In this document: positions 40,456-49,396 of the stretch, piece after piece | How the letters are laid out: each line of letters starts with the position of its first letter | Numbering within the stretch: the stretch's first letter is position 1 | Source: Anaerotruncus sp. | GTDB lineage: Bacteria > Bacillota > Clostridia > Oscillospirales > Ruminococcaceae | DNA: 63,713 bases | Direction: 5' to 3' | Assembly (NCBI GenBank): GCA_021770005.1 | Contig: JAETRV010000014.1 | Location: 1 to 63,713 of the forward strand | Position numbers and translations under genes: made by a program | The notes under the pieces: generated by a model | Databases searched by the model: none | What the model was told of the DNA's origin: nothing | The model's input: only the letters and a program-made list of their open reading frames with translations

Positions 40456-41053
40456 AAGATCATTTCTCCTTCTCAAAAAAGATTTGCGTGTTCTGAGCCT
40501 GTTCCGTATCTCTTGCAGGGTGCTTTTTCTCTTGTAAAAAGCACCCTCTTGCCGCCCTTCAGGCAGCAATTCACCCGAAAAATACGCTTCTCAGGCGGGC
40601 GCCCAGCGCCCAAGAGGGAATTCCGCCGTGTGCGCACGGCGGCGGGAGGCGCTGCCCCTCGACCCCGCCACCTTTGACTGCCGCCGCAGCGGCGTGCATA
40701 GGCCAACCGACGCAAAGCGTCGGCTCTTAGGCCGGAGCAAAGGTGGACGAAACTTTTCGTTCTATAAGGCCATAGGGTTCCCCAGCAGCTCAGATGAAGC
40801 GAGCAAGCGCACTCTAATTGCCGGGGTGGGGCCCGCGGGGAGGGGTCGCTGACCCCTAACCCGCGAGACAGCCCGCAGGGGCGTCGCGGCGTATGCCGCG
40901 CTTCGAGCCATAGGCTCGAGCAGCCCCGAGGAGGGCGCTAGCGCCCAGAAGTTTGGTCTGGGGCCAAACTTCTTGCTGTCTCACTGCCCCTCGACCCCGC
41001 CACCTTTGAAAAGGTGGACGAAACTTTTGATTTGGGTTTGATCCTTTGGCGGA
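40456..41053. repeat. 600-base repeat-filled gap in the glucarate operon
   Basis: No gene is supported. It contains a family-2 structured repeat (40496-40610), the CTGCCCCTCGACCCCGCCAC motif at about 40656 and again at about 40985, and a long GC-rich multi-hairpin repeat (40801-41035) shared with 56490-56815. GAAGTTTGG and CCAAACTTC form a clear stem near 40948-40972. Confidence 0.7.
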
Positions 41054-41971
41054 TCAGATCAATTCCATGTCTACAAGCACCTGGCGCAGTTTTTCCTTCT
41101 CGTCAGGACGCAGCTCAGCGATCGGCTCGAGGCATTTCCCAACCGGGATTCCCTGAAGAACCAGGCCCTCTTTGATGACCTCGGGGAAGGTACCCATGCC
41201 ACAGGCGATGCGCAGCGGGGCGAGCCGGTACTGGGCTTCGAGCGCACCTTTCCAGTCCCCATCCATAAATTTGTCGTAGATATCAGCGACCACGCGGGGC
41301 GCTACATTCGCACAGGAGGCGACTGCGCCCGAGCATCCATAGTGCAGCGCAGCATAGATCAGCGTATCGCGGCCCATCATGACGTTGAAATGGTCGCGCT
41401 CGCCCATCGTCAGGCGCAGATACTCGCCAGTGTTGGTCATATCGCCGGTGGAATCCTTCACGCCGATGATGTTGCCGCAGTCTTTTGCCAGGCGCGCGGC
41501 AGTCGCGGGGGTGATGGTCACGTTGGTCTTGGGCTGGTTATTGTACATGATAACCGGCATCGTAGTGCTGTCGGCAATCGTCTTATAGTAGGCATACAGC
41601 TCATCCTGAGTCTGGCTGACGAACATCGGCGTCAGGACGCTGACCGCATCATATCCGCCGACCCCTTCCACCAGCTTGATCAGCCGCACGACCTCGCGGG
41701 TGGTGATATGGCTGCATCCTGCAAGCAGCTGGATGGGTTTGCCGTACCGGTTGGTCCTGCCGGCCACAGCGTCGCGCACCGTTTCGAGCGCTTTGACGTA
41801 CTCCTCATCCGAGACAGCGTAAAATTCCCCGGTGGTACCGAAGGGGAACAGGCCGTGGACACCGTTGTCCACCAGATGGACAGCCATCTTGGCGAGCGCG
41901 GGATAGTCGATGCGTCCGTTTTCATCAAACGGGGTGATAATAGGCGGGATAATGCCATACGGTTTGTACAT
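41054..41971 (-). CDS. DapA-family lyase, probably acting on 5-keto-4-deoxyglucarate
   Basis: A 305-residue DHDPS/NAL superfamily enzyme. PFGTTGEFY, the Tyr in VIMYNNQPKTN near 140 and the Schiff-base Lys in IIGVKDSTGDMTN near 170 are visible. In glucarate clusters such enzymes are 5-dehydro-4-deoxyglucarate dehydratase (decarboxylating, toward 2-oxoglutarate semialdehyde) or an aldolase giving pyruvate and tartronate semialdehyde. Glycerate kinase and a 2-hydroxyacid dehydrogenase nearby and no 2-oxoglutarate semialdehyde dehydrogenase in view make the aldolase reading more likely. AAGGAGG precedes ATG 41971. Confidence 0.85.
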   Translation of the reverse strand: MYKPYGIIPPIITPFDENGRIDYPALAKMAVHLVDNGVHGLFPFGTTGEFYAVSDEEYVKALETVRDAVAGRTNRYGKPIQLLAGCSHITTREVVRLIKLVEGVGGYDAVSVLTPMFVSQTQDELYAYYKTIADSTTMPVIMYNNQPKTNVTITPATAARLAKDCGNIIGVKDSTGDMTNTGEYLRLTMGERDHFNVMMGRDTLIYAALHYGCSGAVASCANVAPRVVADIYDKFMDGDWKGALEAQYRLAPLRIACGMGTFPEVIKEGLVLQGIPVGKCLEPIAELRPDEKEKLRQVLVDMELI

Positions 41972-42197
41972 GATCGGATGCCCTCCTTAATGGTGGCCGC
42001 AGGCAGCGCGGCCTTCACGGTTTTCAGCAGCAGTCTGACAATGCCGGTTCAGGATTTGTGTCGAATCCATCTTTTAGTGTAAGGATTTTGCGCGTGGGAT
42101 ACAATAGGCAAAACCACGAAACCAACCGCTGTTCCCTGTCCAATCTGTTGAAATTTCAAATTTAGAAAGGATATTTTTCATTCTTGAAAATTTCATC

Positions 42198-43052
42198 TCA
42201 TTTTTTCACCGTCAGAGCCTTTGCACAGTTCAAAATATAGTCCAGCTCGGGCAGAGGATCGAATTGCAGAAGTTCGGCTGTGGGCGCGCTTTTCATCGAA
42301 ACCGGCCGCGCCAGAAACCGGTCGCGCAGAAAGACGGTCAGCACATCCCCTTGCAGAGAGAATGCCGCTTTCCCGGGCGTATAGCCCGCCAGCTCGCCAG
42401 CTTTGCGGAGCAGTTTGCCGGACGGCTCCCCCGCCGCGCGGTAGAACACCCAGCGGTCTTCCAGCGTCCCGGCAGGCTCGAGCGCCGACTGGGCAGCATA
42501 AAAATCCTGCCGGATCGGGGTGGGGATTGCATCAGGGTCGAGCAGCCGCCAGTCCTCCCCGGTATCGGCAGGGAGCTGTAGGCGGACCCATACGCCGCAG
42601 GTAAAATGCACCCGTTTGCGCCCGTTTTTCACCAGATGAAACGTCTGTCCAAAGGTGGCGTCGCAGACCGAAACCGGCATCCCGCCTAACCTGCCGGTGA
42701 TCCCCTGTGCCAGCAGGCAGCAGCCATCAGCATCATCAAACGGCATCAGCTGTGCGGCGCGCACTGCACGCGGGGTGACTGTCCCGCCGCCCTGCTCCTC
42801 GGGTGGTTCTGCGTCCAGCTTTTGACAGACGGTGGATTCCAGATTGGCCCGGGTCAGTTCCCGCAGATACCGCTTTTGACGGCGGCGCAGATAGAAAAGC
42901 TGATAGGCGACCGCGGCCCCCAATAACAACAAAGTGAGGGTACGGTTGAAAAAGGCGCAGACCGCCGCCGCGCCCAGCAGCGGCAGGAAAGCCAGTACAC
43001 ATATCCGGTACCGGCGGTACTGCTGGCGGAGTTCCTGGAGTATTTTTTCCAT
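42198..43052 (-). CDS. Putative two-span membrane protein, 284 aa
   Basis: Unrecognised. It has a basic start (RQQYRRYRI), two adjacent hydrophobic segments at about residues 17-52 separated by FFNRT, a basic patch YLRRRQKRYLRELTRA, and a cytoplasm-like soluble domain of about 220 residues with Cys and Trp. AAAGGA precedes ATG 43052. It is read with the glucarate genes but 227 bases from them and may be unrelated to catabolism. The frame is long, GC-biased as its neighbours are, and has no competing frame. Confidence 0.65.
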   Translation of the reverse strand: MEKILQELRQQYRRYRICVLAFLPLLGAAAVCAFFNRTLTLLLLGAAVAYQLFYLRRRQKRYLRELTRANLESTVCQKLDAEPPEEQGGGTVTPRAVRAAQLMPFDDADGCCLLAQGITGRLGGMPVSVCDATFGQTFHLVKNGRKRVHFTCGVWVRLQLPADTGEDWRLLDPDAIPTPIRQDFYAAQSALEPAGTLEDRWVFYRAAGEPSGKLLRKAGELAGYTPGKAAFSLQGDVLTVFLRDRFLARPVSMKSAPTAELLQFDPLPELDYILNCAKALTVKK

Positions 43053-43426
43053 AATGATGTGTTCCTTTCTATATAAACAATAAACAGCTCGAGCCTTACA
43101 TTACAAAATGTGATCTATATTTGTAAACTGGTAAAGTGCATAAGAATACATTTTTATTTTTGTAAAAAATCTGAAACCGTCACCCATCTGCCCATATCCA
43201 AGGAAAAATGATGATAAAATCGAAATAGAAATTTCACAAAAATCCCAAAAATATTTCAACTTGTGAAAAATTGGAGAGGATGAAAAATTTGAGGCTCTGT
43301 TTTTTCTTTTTTGTCAATAGAAACTTTACAAAAAGTTTGTTATTCTTTAATCACAGCGGTCAGGCAGTGTCGATTCCTAACCGTTATGGACCAAACACTT
43401 TATGAAAAAGGAGAAGGAGAAACTCT
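43053..43426. promoter_or_regulatory. Divergent regulatory gap before tctC
   Basis: A 370-base AT-rich interval between the minus and plus catabolic blocks. Promoter-like TTTACA (about 43324) and a TTTAAT-like -10 lie 15-17 bases apart, about 80 bases before the tctC start. No regulator gene is encoded nearby, so the control protein must be elsewhere. Confidence 0.4.
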
Positions 43427-44539
43427 ATGAAACTGAAAAAAATTGTCTCTCTGCTGCTTTCCGGCGCGATGGCGCTCTCTATGGCGGCCTGCACAGTAGG
43501 CGGCGGCTCTAACAGCACAGCACCTGCTGCTTCGGGCAGCGATTCCAATGCCCCGGCGGCAGCGGCCCCGGCCGGCGCAGGAGCAAGCAGCCTGAAAGGC
43601 CAGAATGTCCGTGTGGTCATCGGTTCCACCTCCACCTCCGGCGACTCCTACATGATCGCCGACCTGGTCACCCGTTACCTCTCGGCTGAGATGGGCTTCA
43701 ACGGCAAGGTCGACGCGATCGGCAACGCGGCCGCGCTCGACGAGATTGCCAACGCCAAGGGCGATGGCAAGACGGTTATGATGTTCCATGACATGACCTT
43801 CCTGAGCGTCCTGTTTGGTTCGGTTTCCGAGGACTATGCACTCGAGACCATGACTGTCGGCCCGCGCATCGGCCAGAACCCGGGCGGCTGCTTCGGCGCT
43901 GCGGCGGAGTCCCCGTATGCCAAGCTGAGCGAGGTCACCCAGTACCTGATTGACAACCCGGATAAGACCGTTTCGTTCAACATCGAGTCGGGCGCAACCT
44001 CCCACCTCTGCTTCGCGGCCTACTACCTCTATGTGCAGGAGACCCATGGCGACGAGGTTGCCGGACGGATCAAAGCGATCGTCGGCGGCACCACCGCTGA
44101 GAAACTCCAGCGCCTGTGGGACCGCAATGCGGATGTCATCTACGGCGATACCTCCGCGTTTGCCCAGTACACCGAGGAGGGCGTACAGGATCAGCTCAAG
44201 ATGAATATGTTCGGTTCCTGCGGCACAGTCAACGGCGTTGAGATCGATTCGATGGCGGATGACGGCGTTACCTTCAACGGCGCTCCGTTCGACTTCGCAA
44301 AAGATTTCTGCATGTACTTCCCGAAGGATATGGACGCCTCGGTTCTGGCTGAGTATGAAGCAGCGATGAAGAAGGTCACCGAGGACCCGCAGTTCCAGGC
44401 GGACATGGCGAAACTCTTCTACAATGCGCTGAGCGCTGACGAGGTTGGCGTGGAGGCTTCCCAGAAGTTCATCTACGACAAACGCGAGATGTGCTCCGAG
44501 CTGATCGAGCGCAGCCCCAGCCTCGACTCCCTGACCTGA
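43427..44539 (+). CDS. TctC-like substrate-binding lipoprotein
   Basis: A 370-residue extracytoplasmic binding protein. The lipoprotein signal is MKLKKIVSLLLSGAMALSMA then AC-T (Cys at about 22), followed by a Ser/Ala/Gly/Pro linker. The mature part, VRVVIGSTSTSGDSYMIADL and later ATSHLCFAAYYLYV and DVIYGDTSAFAQYTEEG, fits the TctC/Bug fold, although it is a divergent member. It serves the TctB-TctA permease that follows and probably binds an aldarate such as glucarate or galactarate. AAAAAGGAGAAGGAG precedes ATG 43427. Confidence 0.85.
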   Translation: MKLKKIVSLLLSGAMALSMAACTVGGGSNSTAPAASGSDSNAPAAAAPAGAGASSLKGQNVRVVIGSTSTSGDSYMIADLVTRYLSAEMGFNGKVDAIGNAAALDEIANAKGDGKTVMMFHDMTFLSVLFGSVSEDYALETMTVGPRIGQNPGGCFGAAAESPYAKLSEVTQYLIDNPDKTVSFNIESGATSHLCFAAYYLYVQETHGDEVAGRIKAIVGGTTAEKLQRLWDRNADVIYGDTSAFAQYTEEGVQDQLKMNMFGSCGTVNGVEIDSMADDGVTFNGAPFDFAKDFCMYFPKDMDASVLAEYEAAMKKVTEDPQFQADMAKLFYNALSADEVGVEASQKFIYDKREMCSELIERSPSLDSLT

Positions 44540-44589
44540 TTTTCCCGGATTCCCGGCGCGGGCGTGCAGTTCTGCGCGCCCGCACTTTC

Positions 44590-44690
44590 TAGGCCCTGTT
44601 TCGTATCTGCGCATCGAAGGGGGTTCCCTGATTTTTTCACTGCCGCCGCGGCGGCATATAGCCCAAAGATACGAAACAGACTTTCAGAAT
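44590..44690. repeat. Hairpin-forming repeat between tctC and tctB
   Basis: CTGTTTCGTATCT (44596-44608) pairs exactly with AGATACGAAACAG (44667-44679). The left arm resembles the opening of the family-2 repeats at 40498 and 56189. It could lower expression of the permease relative to the binding protein. Confidence 0.6.
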
Positions 44691-44712
44691 CCATCGTCAA
44701 AGGAGTGTTTTC

Positions 44713-45150
44713 ATGATTCAGGTAGTGTACTCAACCGAACACTGGATCGTCCCGATCATCACGATGGGGGTCCTTGTGGTTCTGCTTGCCGCCATTATCC
44801 TCACCGAGGGCCGCGCCCGCGTGCAGGAGGGCAAGCCGTTCTTCCAGAAGCCCGGCAGGTTCTTTCTCGAGAACTATGACAAGATGAAGCTGTGGGGCAC
44901 GCTGCTCCTGTTTGCAGGCTACATCTTTGCGCTGGACGTCATCGGCTTTACGGTGACCAGTCTGATCTTTGTTTTCCTCTTCAATGTGCTTTACACCGGC
45001 ACCAGCAAAAAGGCGCTGATCGGCAGCGCGGTCATTGCGGTGGTTGCCTCGCTGCTCATCAGCGTGATGTTCGGCATCGTGTTCAATATCACACTTCCAA
45101 GCGGGATGTGCTCGATCACCTTTGCCGACTTCGGCTTTACGATTTATTAA
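44713..45150 (+). CDS. TctB-like small permease subunit
   Basis: A 145-residue membrane protein with four hydrophobic segments (VPIITMGVLVVLLAAIILTE, WGTLLLFAGYIFALDVIGFT, SLIFVFLFNVL, AVIAVVASLLISVMFGIVFN). It is the small subunit of the tripartite tricarboxylate transporter family. AAAGGAG is 7 bases before ATG 44713, and TctA starts 18 bases after its stop. Confidence 0.88.
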   Translation: MIQVVYSTEHWIVPIITMGVLVVLLAAIILTEGRARVQEGKPFFQKPGRFFLENYDKMKLWGTLLLFAGYIFALDVIGFTVTSLIFVFLFNVLYTGTSKKALIGSAVIAVVASLLISVMFGIVFNITLPSGMCSITFADFGFTIY

Positions 45151-45168
45151 GAAGGGCTGGTGAACTGA

Positions 45169-46665
45169 ATGTTGCCTTTTACCATTGGCATTTCGCAGAT
45201 TCTGGTCGCCGCGATGGGCGTCGTTGTCGGCATCATATTCGGCGCGATCCCCGGCATGACCGCCACCATGGCGGTTGCGGTATTCCTGCCGCTGACCTAT
45301 GCCTATGACCTCGAAACCGCTCTTTACCTGCTGCTTGGACTCTATGTCGGCGGCATCTCGGGCGGTCTGATTCCCGCAATCCTCATCAACATCCCCGGCA
45401 CGCCGTCCTCGATCACCACCACCTTCGACGGCTACCCGATGGCCAAACGCGGCGCAGGCGAGCGCGCCCTCAAGGTTGGTATCGTCTCCAGCTTTGTCGG
45501 CGGCATCATCTCCCTGATCGCGCTGGCCCTTTTCACCCCGCTGCTTTCCGCCGCGGCGCTGAAATTCTCCTCAGTTGAAAAATTCCTCATCATCCTCTTT
45601 GCACTCACCGTTATTGCGGCGCTCTCCAAAGGGCAGATGCTGCGCGGCATCTTTGCGGGCTTCTTCGGTGTTCTCATCAGCCTGATGGGGATGTTCAGCG
45701 TCAACAACGCTTACCGGATGGTCCCCGACTTCATGCGGAGCAAGATGCAGGACGGGTTCCAGCTGCTCCCGGTCCTGATCGGCCTGTTCGCGATCTCCCA
45801 GATCTTCGAAGAGGCGGAAGAGGGGATGCGGTTTAAGGTCGAGAAGATGGATAACGGCACCTCTTCGACCGAGAAGTTCTCGTTCGCCGACTTCAAGGGG
45901 CAGGGGGTCAACCTGATCCGTTCCTCGCTGATCGGCACCTTTATGGGCGTTCTGCCGGGCGTCGGCGGTTCGGCTGCTTCGATCCTCGCCTATGCGCAGG
46001 CCAAAAACTTCTCCAAGCATCCGGAACTGCTCGGCACCGGTGCCGCGGAAGGTCTGGTTGCTTCCGAGGCCTCCAACAACGGCCTGACCGGCGGTGCGCT
46101 GATCCCGCTGCTCTCGCTGGGCATCCCGGGCGACTCGACCACTGCGGTCCTCATCTCGGCGTTCATGCTTCAGGGTATCCAGGTTGGCCCGCTCTTCATC
46201 ACCCAGAACCCCAATACCTGGAATACCATCCTTGTGGCGCTGCTGCTCTGCAATATCATCATGTTTGTCTGCATGTTCTACCCGATCAAGTGGATCAGCA
46301 AGATCATCTATATCCCGCGCCAGCGGCTCTATCCGGTTATCATCATGATCTGCATTGTCGGTGCTTATGCCACCAAGAATGGCCGTATCTTCGATGTCTG
46401 GGCGCTGCTCATTTTCGGTATTGTCGGATACATCTTCGGCAAGATCAAGATTCCCGCGTCCTGCTTCCTGATTGGATTCATCCTCGGCAAAGACCTCGAA
46501 AACTATTTCATCCAGTCGATCAGCGCGTCGGGCGGTAGCCTGATGGTCTTTTTCAGCCGCCCGATCGGCTGGTTCATCTGGCTGCTGATTGTCGCATCGG
46601 TCGCCTACGCGCTGTGGGACAATGCCAAAGACAAAAAGAAAAAAGCCGCCGAAGCGGCGCAGTAA
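45169..46665 (+). CDS. TctA-like large permease subunit
   Basis: A 498-residue TctA protein with about 11-12 membrane segments. Characteristic blocks are GAIPGMTATMAVAVFLPLTY, LYVGGISGGLIPAILINIPG TPSSITTTFDGYPMAKRG and LGIPGDSTTAVLISAFMLQG. It forms the translocation path for the TctC ligand using an ion gradient. It precedes galactarate dehydratase by 15 bases, which ties the transporter to aldarate use. Confidence 0.93.
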   Translation: MLPFTIGISQILVAAMGVVVGIIFGAIPGMTATMAVAVFLPLTYAYDLETALYLLLGLYVGGISGGLIPAILINIPGTPSSITTTFDGYPMAKRGAGERALKVGIVSSFVGGIISLIALALFTPLLSAAALKFSSVEKFLIILFALTVIAALSKGQMLRGIFAGFFGVLISLMGMFSVNNAYRMVPDFMRSKMQDGFQLLPVLIGLFAISQIFEEAEEGMRFKVEKMDNGTSSTEKFSFADFKGQGVNLIRSSLIGTFMGVLPGVGGSAASILAYAQAKNFSKHPELLGTGAAEGLVASEASNNGLTGGALIPLLSLGIPGDSTTAVLISAFMLQGIQVGPLFITQNPNTWNTILVALLLCNIIMFVCMFYPIKWISKIIYIPRQRLYPVIIMICIVGAYATKNGRIFDVWALLIFGIVGYIFGKIKIPASCFLIGFILGKDLENYFIQSISASGGSLMVFFSRPIGWFIWLLIVASVAYALWDNAKDKKKKAAEAAQ

Positions 46666-46680
46666 ACGGGGGGTTCGATT

Positions 46681-48201
46681 ATGAGTGCTCCGCTTGTCAT
46701 TAAAGTGACTGACAAAGACAATGTCGCGATTGCCGTTCAGGATATCGCGGCTGATACCCCGGTCCTGCCGGGCCTGACCGCCCGTGAGCCGATCCCGCAG
46801 GCGCATAAAATCGCCCTGACGGATATCCCAAAGGGTGGAGAGATCATCCGCTATGGGGTGGTTTTGGGATATGCAAAGGATGCAATCCCAATGGGGAGCT
46901 GGATCAATGAGCATATGCTCGACCTGCCCGAAAGCCCCGCGCTGGACAACATGCCATTCGGCACAAATCTTGTCCCGGTCGAGGACCTGCCCGACCCGCC
47001 GCATAAAACCTGGATGGGCTACCGCAACAAAACCGGCCCTGCCGGCACCCGTAACCTGTTGGGTATCGTGACCACTGTGCAGTGTGCGGCAGGCGTGGTG
47101 CGGGTAGCGGTCGAGCGGATCAAGAAGGAACTGCTTCCCAAATACCCCCATGTGGATGGGGTGGTTGCGATCAACCATCCCTACGGCTGCGGCGTTGCGA
47201 TCAACGCGCCGATGGCGGTTATCCCGATCCGCGCGATCACCAATGTGATCCGCCATCCGAATTTCGGCGGCGAGATCATGGTGGTGGGGCTGGGATGCGA
47301 AAAGCTGACCTACGACCGGGTACTCCCGCCCGAGGACATCACCCCCGAAAACTGCCTGACCCTACAGGACTGGAAGGGCCATGATGCCATGATGCAGGCG
47401 ATCCTGGACATGGCGGAAACCAAGCTGAAAAAGCTCGATCAGCGGCGGCGCGAGGAGCTGCCCCTGTCCGAGCTGCTCATTGGGATGCAGTGCGGCGGCA
47501 GCGATGCGTTCAGCGGCCTGACTGCCAACCCGAGCGCGGGTTACGCGGCCGACCTGCTGGTCAAGGGCGGCGGTACGGTGATGTTCAGTGAGGTCACCGA
47601 GGTGCGTGACGGCGTACATATGCTCGCCGCGCGCTGCCCGGACGCACATACCCGCGACCGTCTGGCCGAAGAGATGAAATGGTATGACGACTATCTCGAC
47701 GCGGGCGGCGTGGACCGCGACGCCAACCCCACCCCCGGCAACAAGAAGGGCGGCCTGGCGAACATTGTCGAGAAGGCCATGGGCTCGATCGCCAAGAGCG
47801 GCACCAGCCCGATCGTCGAGGTGCTTTCCCCCGCCGAAAAGCCCACAAAGCATGGCCTGATCTACGCCGCCACCCCGGCGAGCGATATTGTCTGCGGGCC
47901 GAGCCAGGTGGCGAGCGGGATTGGGCTCCAGGTCTTTATGACCGGGCGCGGCACCCCGTATGGCCTGGATGTGGCTCCGGTCATCAAGGTATGCAGCCGT
48001 AACGAGATGAAGGACCACTGGTTCGATCTGATCGATGTTTCAGCAGGGCCGGTTGCCACAGGCGAAGCGACCATCGCCGAGGTCGGCACCGAGATCTTCA
48101 ACCTGATTCTGGATGTCGCAAGCGGTGTCAAGGAGCCTTACTCGGATCAGTACGGCTTCCACAACGATATGTGCATCTTTAACCCTGCGCCGATCACCTG
48201 A
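46681..48201 (+). CDS. garD: Galactarate dehydratase (UxaA/GarD family)
   Basis: A 506-residue protein with an N-terminal SAF-type domain (about 1-95, LVIKVTDKDNVAIAVQDIAA to GGEIIRYGVVLGYA) and the large UxaA/GarD domain: GYRNKTGPAGTRNLLGIVTT, HPYGCGVAIN, IGMQCGGSDAFSGLTANPSA and GTPYGLDVAPVIKVCSRN. Length and order favour galactarate dehydratase, which makes 5-keto-4-deoxyglucarate; altronate dehydratase is the alternative. The Cys residues in YGCG and MQCGGSD are likely metal ligands. It sits 15 bases after tctA in the same operon. Confidence 0.85.
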   Translation: MSAPLVIKVTDKDNVAIAVQDIAADTPVLPGLTAREPIPQAHKIALTDIPKGGEIIRYGVVLGYAKDAIPMGSWINEHMLDLPESPALDNMPFGTNLVPVEDLPDPPHKTWMGYRNKTGPAGTRNLLGIVTTVQCAAGVVRVAVERIKKELLPKYPHVDGVVAINHPYGCGVAINAPMAVIPIRAITNVIRHPNFGGEIMVVGLGCEKLTYDRVLPPEDITPENCLTLQDWKGHDAMMQAILDMAETKLKKLDQRRREELPLSELLIGMQCGGSDAFSGLTANPSAGYAADLLVKGGGTVMFSEVTEVRDGVHMLAARCPDAHTRDRLAEEMKWYDDYLDAGGVDRDANPTPGNKKGGLANIVEKAMGSIAKSGTSPIVEVLSPAEKPTKHGLIYAATPASDIVCGPSQVASGIGLQVFMTGRGTPYGLDVAPVIKVCSRNEMKDHWFDLIDVSAGPVATGEATIAEVGTEIFNLILDVASGVKEPYSDQYGFHNDMCIFNPAPIT

Positions 48202-48267
48202 CGTAACACAGCCCCGTCCAGCTCTGCGCAGGGCGGGGCATTTTTTCCGGAAAGGTCGTCGAATCGT

Positions 48268-49176
48268 TTGGAACAGTTTTTCCGCATGGCCGAAATCCAG
48301 TCGGTGCTCTTCCTCTATATGCTCATCGGCTGGATCTGCCGCAAAACCGATCTGGTCAAGGCAGCCGCCCAGCCCAGCTTCACCAACTTCCTGCTTTATG
48401 TCTCGATCCCCTGCATGGTGTTCCAGTCGTTTGACATGGAATTCACCATGGAGACGCTCTACCGGGGCGCTTCGGTGCTCACGATTGCCACGATTTCCGC
48501 ACTGGTCTCACTCGTGTTCGGCAGGTATGCCTACAACTGGTGCAACCCAAGGGAAAAATGCATCATGAAATATGGCACCCTTGTCAGCAATTCGGGTTTC
48601 GCGGGCTTGCCGGTCATACAGGATGCCTATGGTCAGGATGGACTCTTCCTGGGCAGCCTGTTCATCATCCCCAACCGGATCATGATGTGGTCGGCTGGCA
48701 TCAGCCTGTTCACCGATGCGCCGCTGAAACAGCGGATCAAAAATGTCATGCTCAACCCGGGGATCATCGCGGTCGAGCTGGGCGTGCTGCGGATGCTCTT
48801 TCAGCCTGCGATTCCCCAGCAGCTGAACAAGGCGCTTTCGGCTCTGGGGGCGATGAGCACCCCGCTGGGCATGGTGATTATCGGCATGATCCTGTCGGGC
48901 GTCAGCCCCCGTACGGTGCTCGACAAAAAGGCATTTATTCTGGTTGCGGTGCGGCAGTTCCTGTTCCCGCTGGGAACACTGGCGATCCTGCGCCTGCTTG
49001 GGACCGATCTGCTCACCCTCCAGATCTCGGTGGTTCTCACCGGTATGCCGGTCGGCAGTTCTACCGCTTTCCTCGCCGACAAGTATGGGGCGGATGCGGT
49101 GTTTGCCTCCAAGTGCGTGTTCATCTCAACGCTGACCAGCCTGATCACCATCCCGATCCTGACCATCTTTTTTTAA
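48268..49176 (+). CDS. AEC-family (auxin efflux carrier-like) transporter
   Basis: A 302-residue membrane protein with about ten hydrophobic segments in two halves. SNSGFAGLPVIQDAYGQDGL and STPLGMVIIGMILSG are the conserved AEC blocks. These carriers export or exchange organic acids or related anions. The start is TTG 48268 after GGAAAGG; ATG 48286 is an alternative. It lies 67 bases after garD and may move a product or second substrate of the pathway. Confidence 0.85.
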   Translation: MEQFFRMAEIQSVLFLYMLIGWICRKTDLVKAAAQPSFTNFLLYVSIPCMVFQSFDMEFTMETLYRGASVLTIATISALVSLVFGRYAYNWCNPREKCIMKYGTLVSNSGFAGLPVIQDAYGQDGLFLGSLFIIPNRIMMWSAGISLFTDAPLKQRIKNVMLNPGIIAVELGVLRMLFQPAIPQQLNKALSALGAMSTPLGMVIIGMILSGVSPRTVLDKKAFILVAVRQFLFPLGTLAILRLLGTDLLTLQISVVLTGMPVGSSTAFLADKYGADAVFASKCVFISTLTSLITIPILTIFF

Positions 49177-49360
49177 GGGGTTCCGCCGCGTATGCGGCGG
49201 CGGGGGCGCTGCCCCTCGACCCCGCAATTTTTCGAGAAAAATTGAGTAAAGCTTTTGATATCCGACAGCTTTTCAGAGACCGCTTTTACCAAACCAAAAG
49301 TTTCGTCCACCTTTTCAAAGGTGGCGGGGTCGAGGGGCGGAGCCCCCGTTTCCGCGCGCA
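49177..49360. repeat. Intergenic repeat with opposed arms (family 3)
   Basis: CTGCCCCTCGACCCCGCAAT (from 49211) and its mirror GGTGGCGGGGTCGAGGGGCG (49319-49338) face each other across about 110 bases. The same motif recurs near 40656, 40985, 56384 and 56766. No gene is present. Confidence 0.7.
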
Positions 49361-49396
49361 CGCGGCGGAACAAAACTCGAAAGGAAGGTTTTTCAC

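Noticed and set aside
39022-40677. 551-codon plus-strand open frame opposite the glucarate dehydratase gene
   Set aside because: It is the antisense of gudD, which has full family motifs and a ribosome site; the frame is open because of GC-rich codons.
45571-47256. 561-codon minus-strand open frame across tctA and garD
   Set aside because: It crosses two well-supported genes on the other strand, has no family match and no ribosome site.
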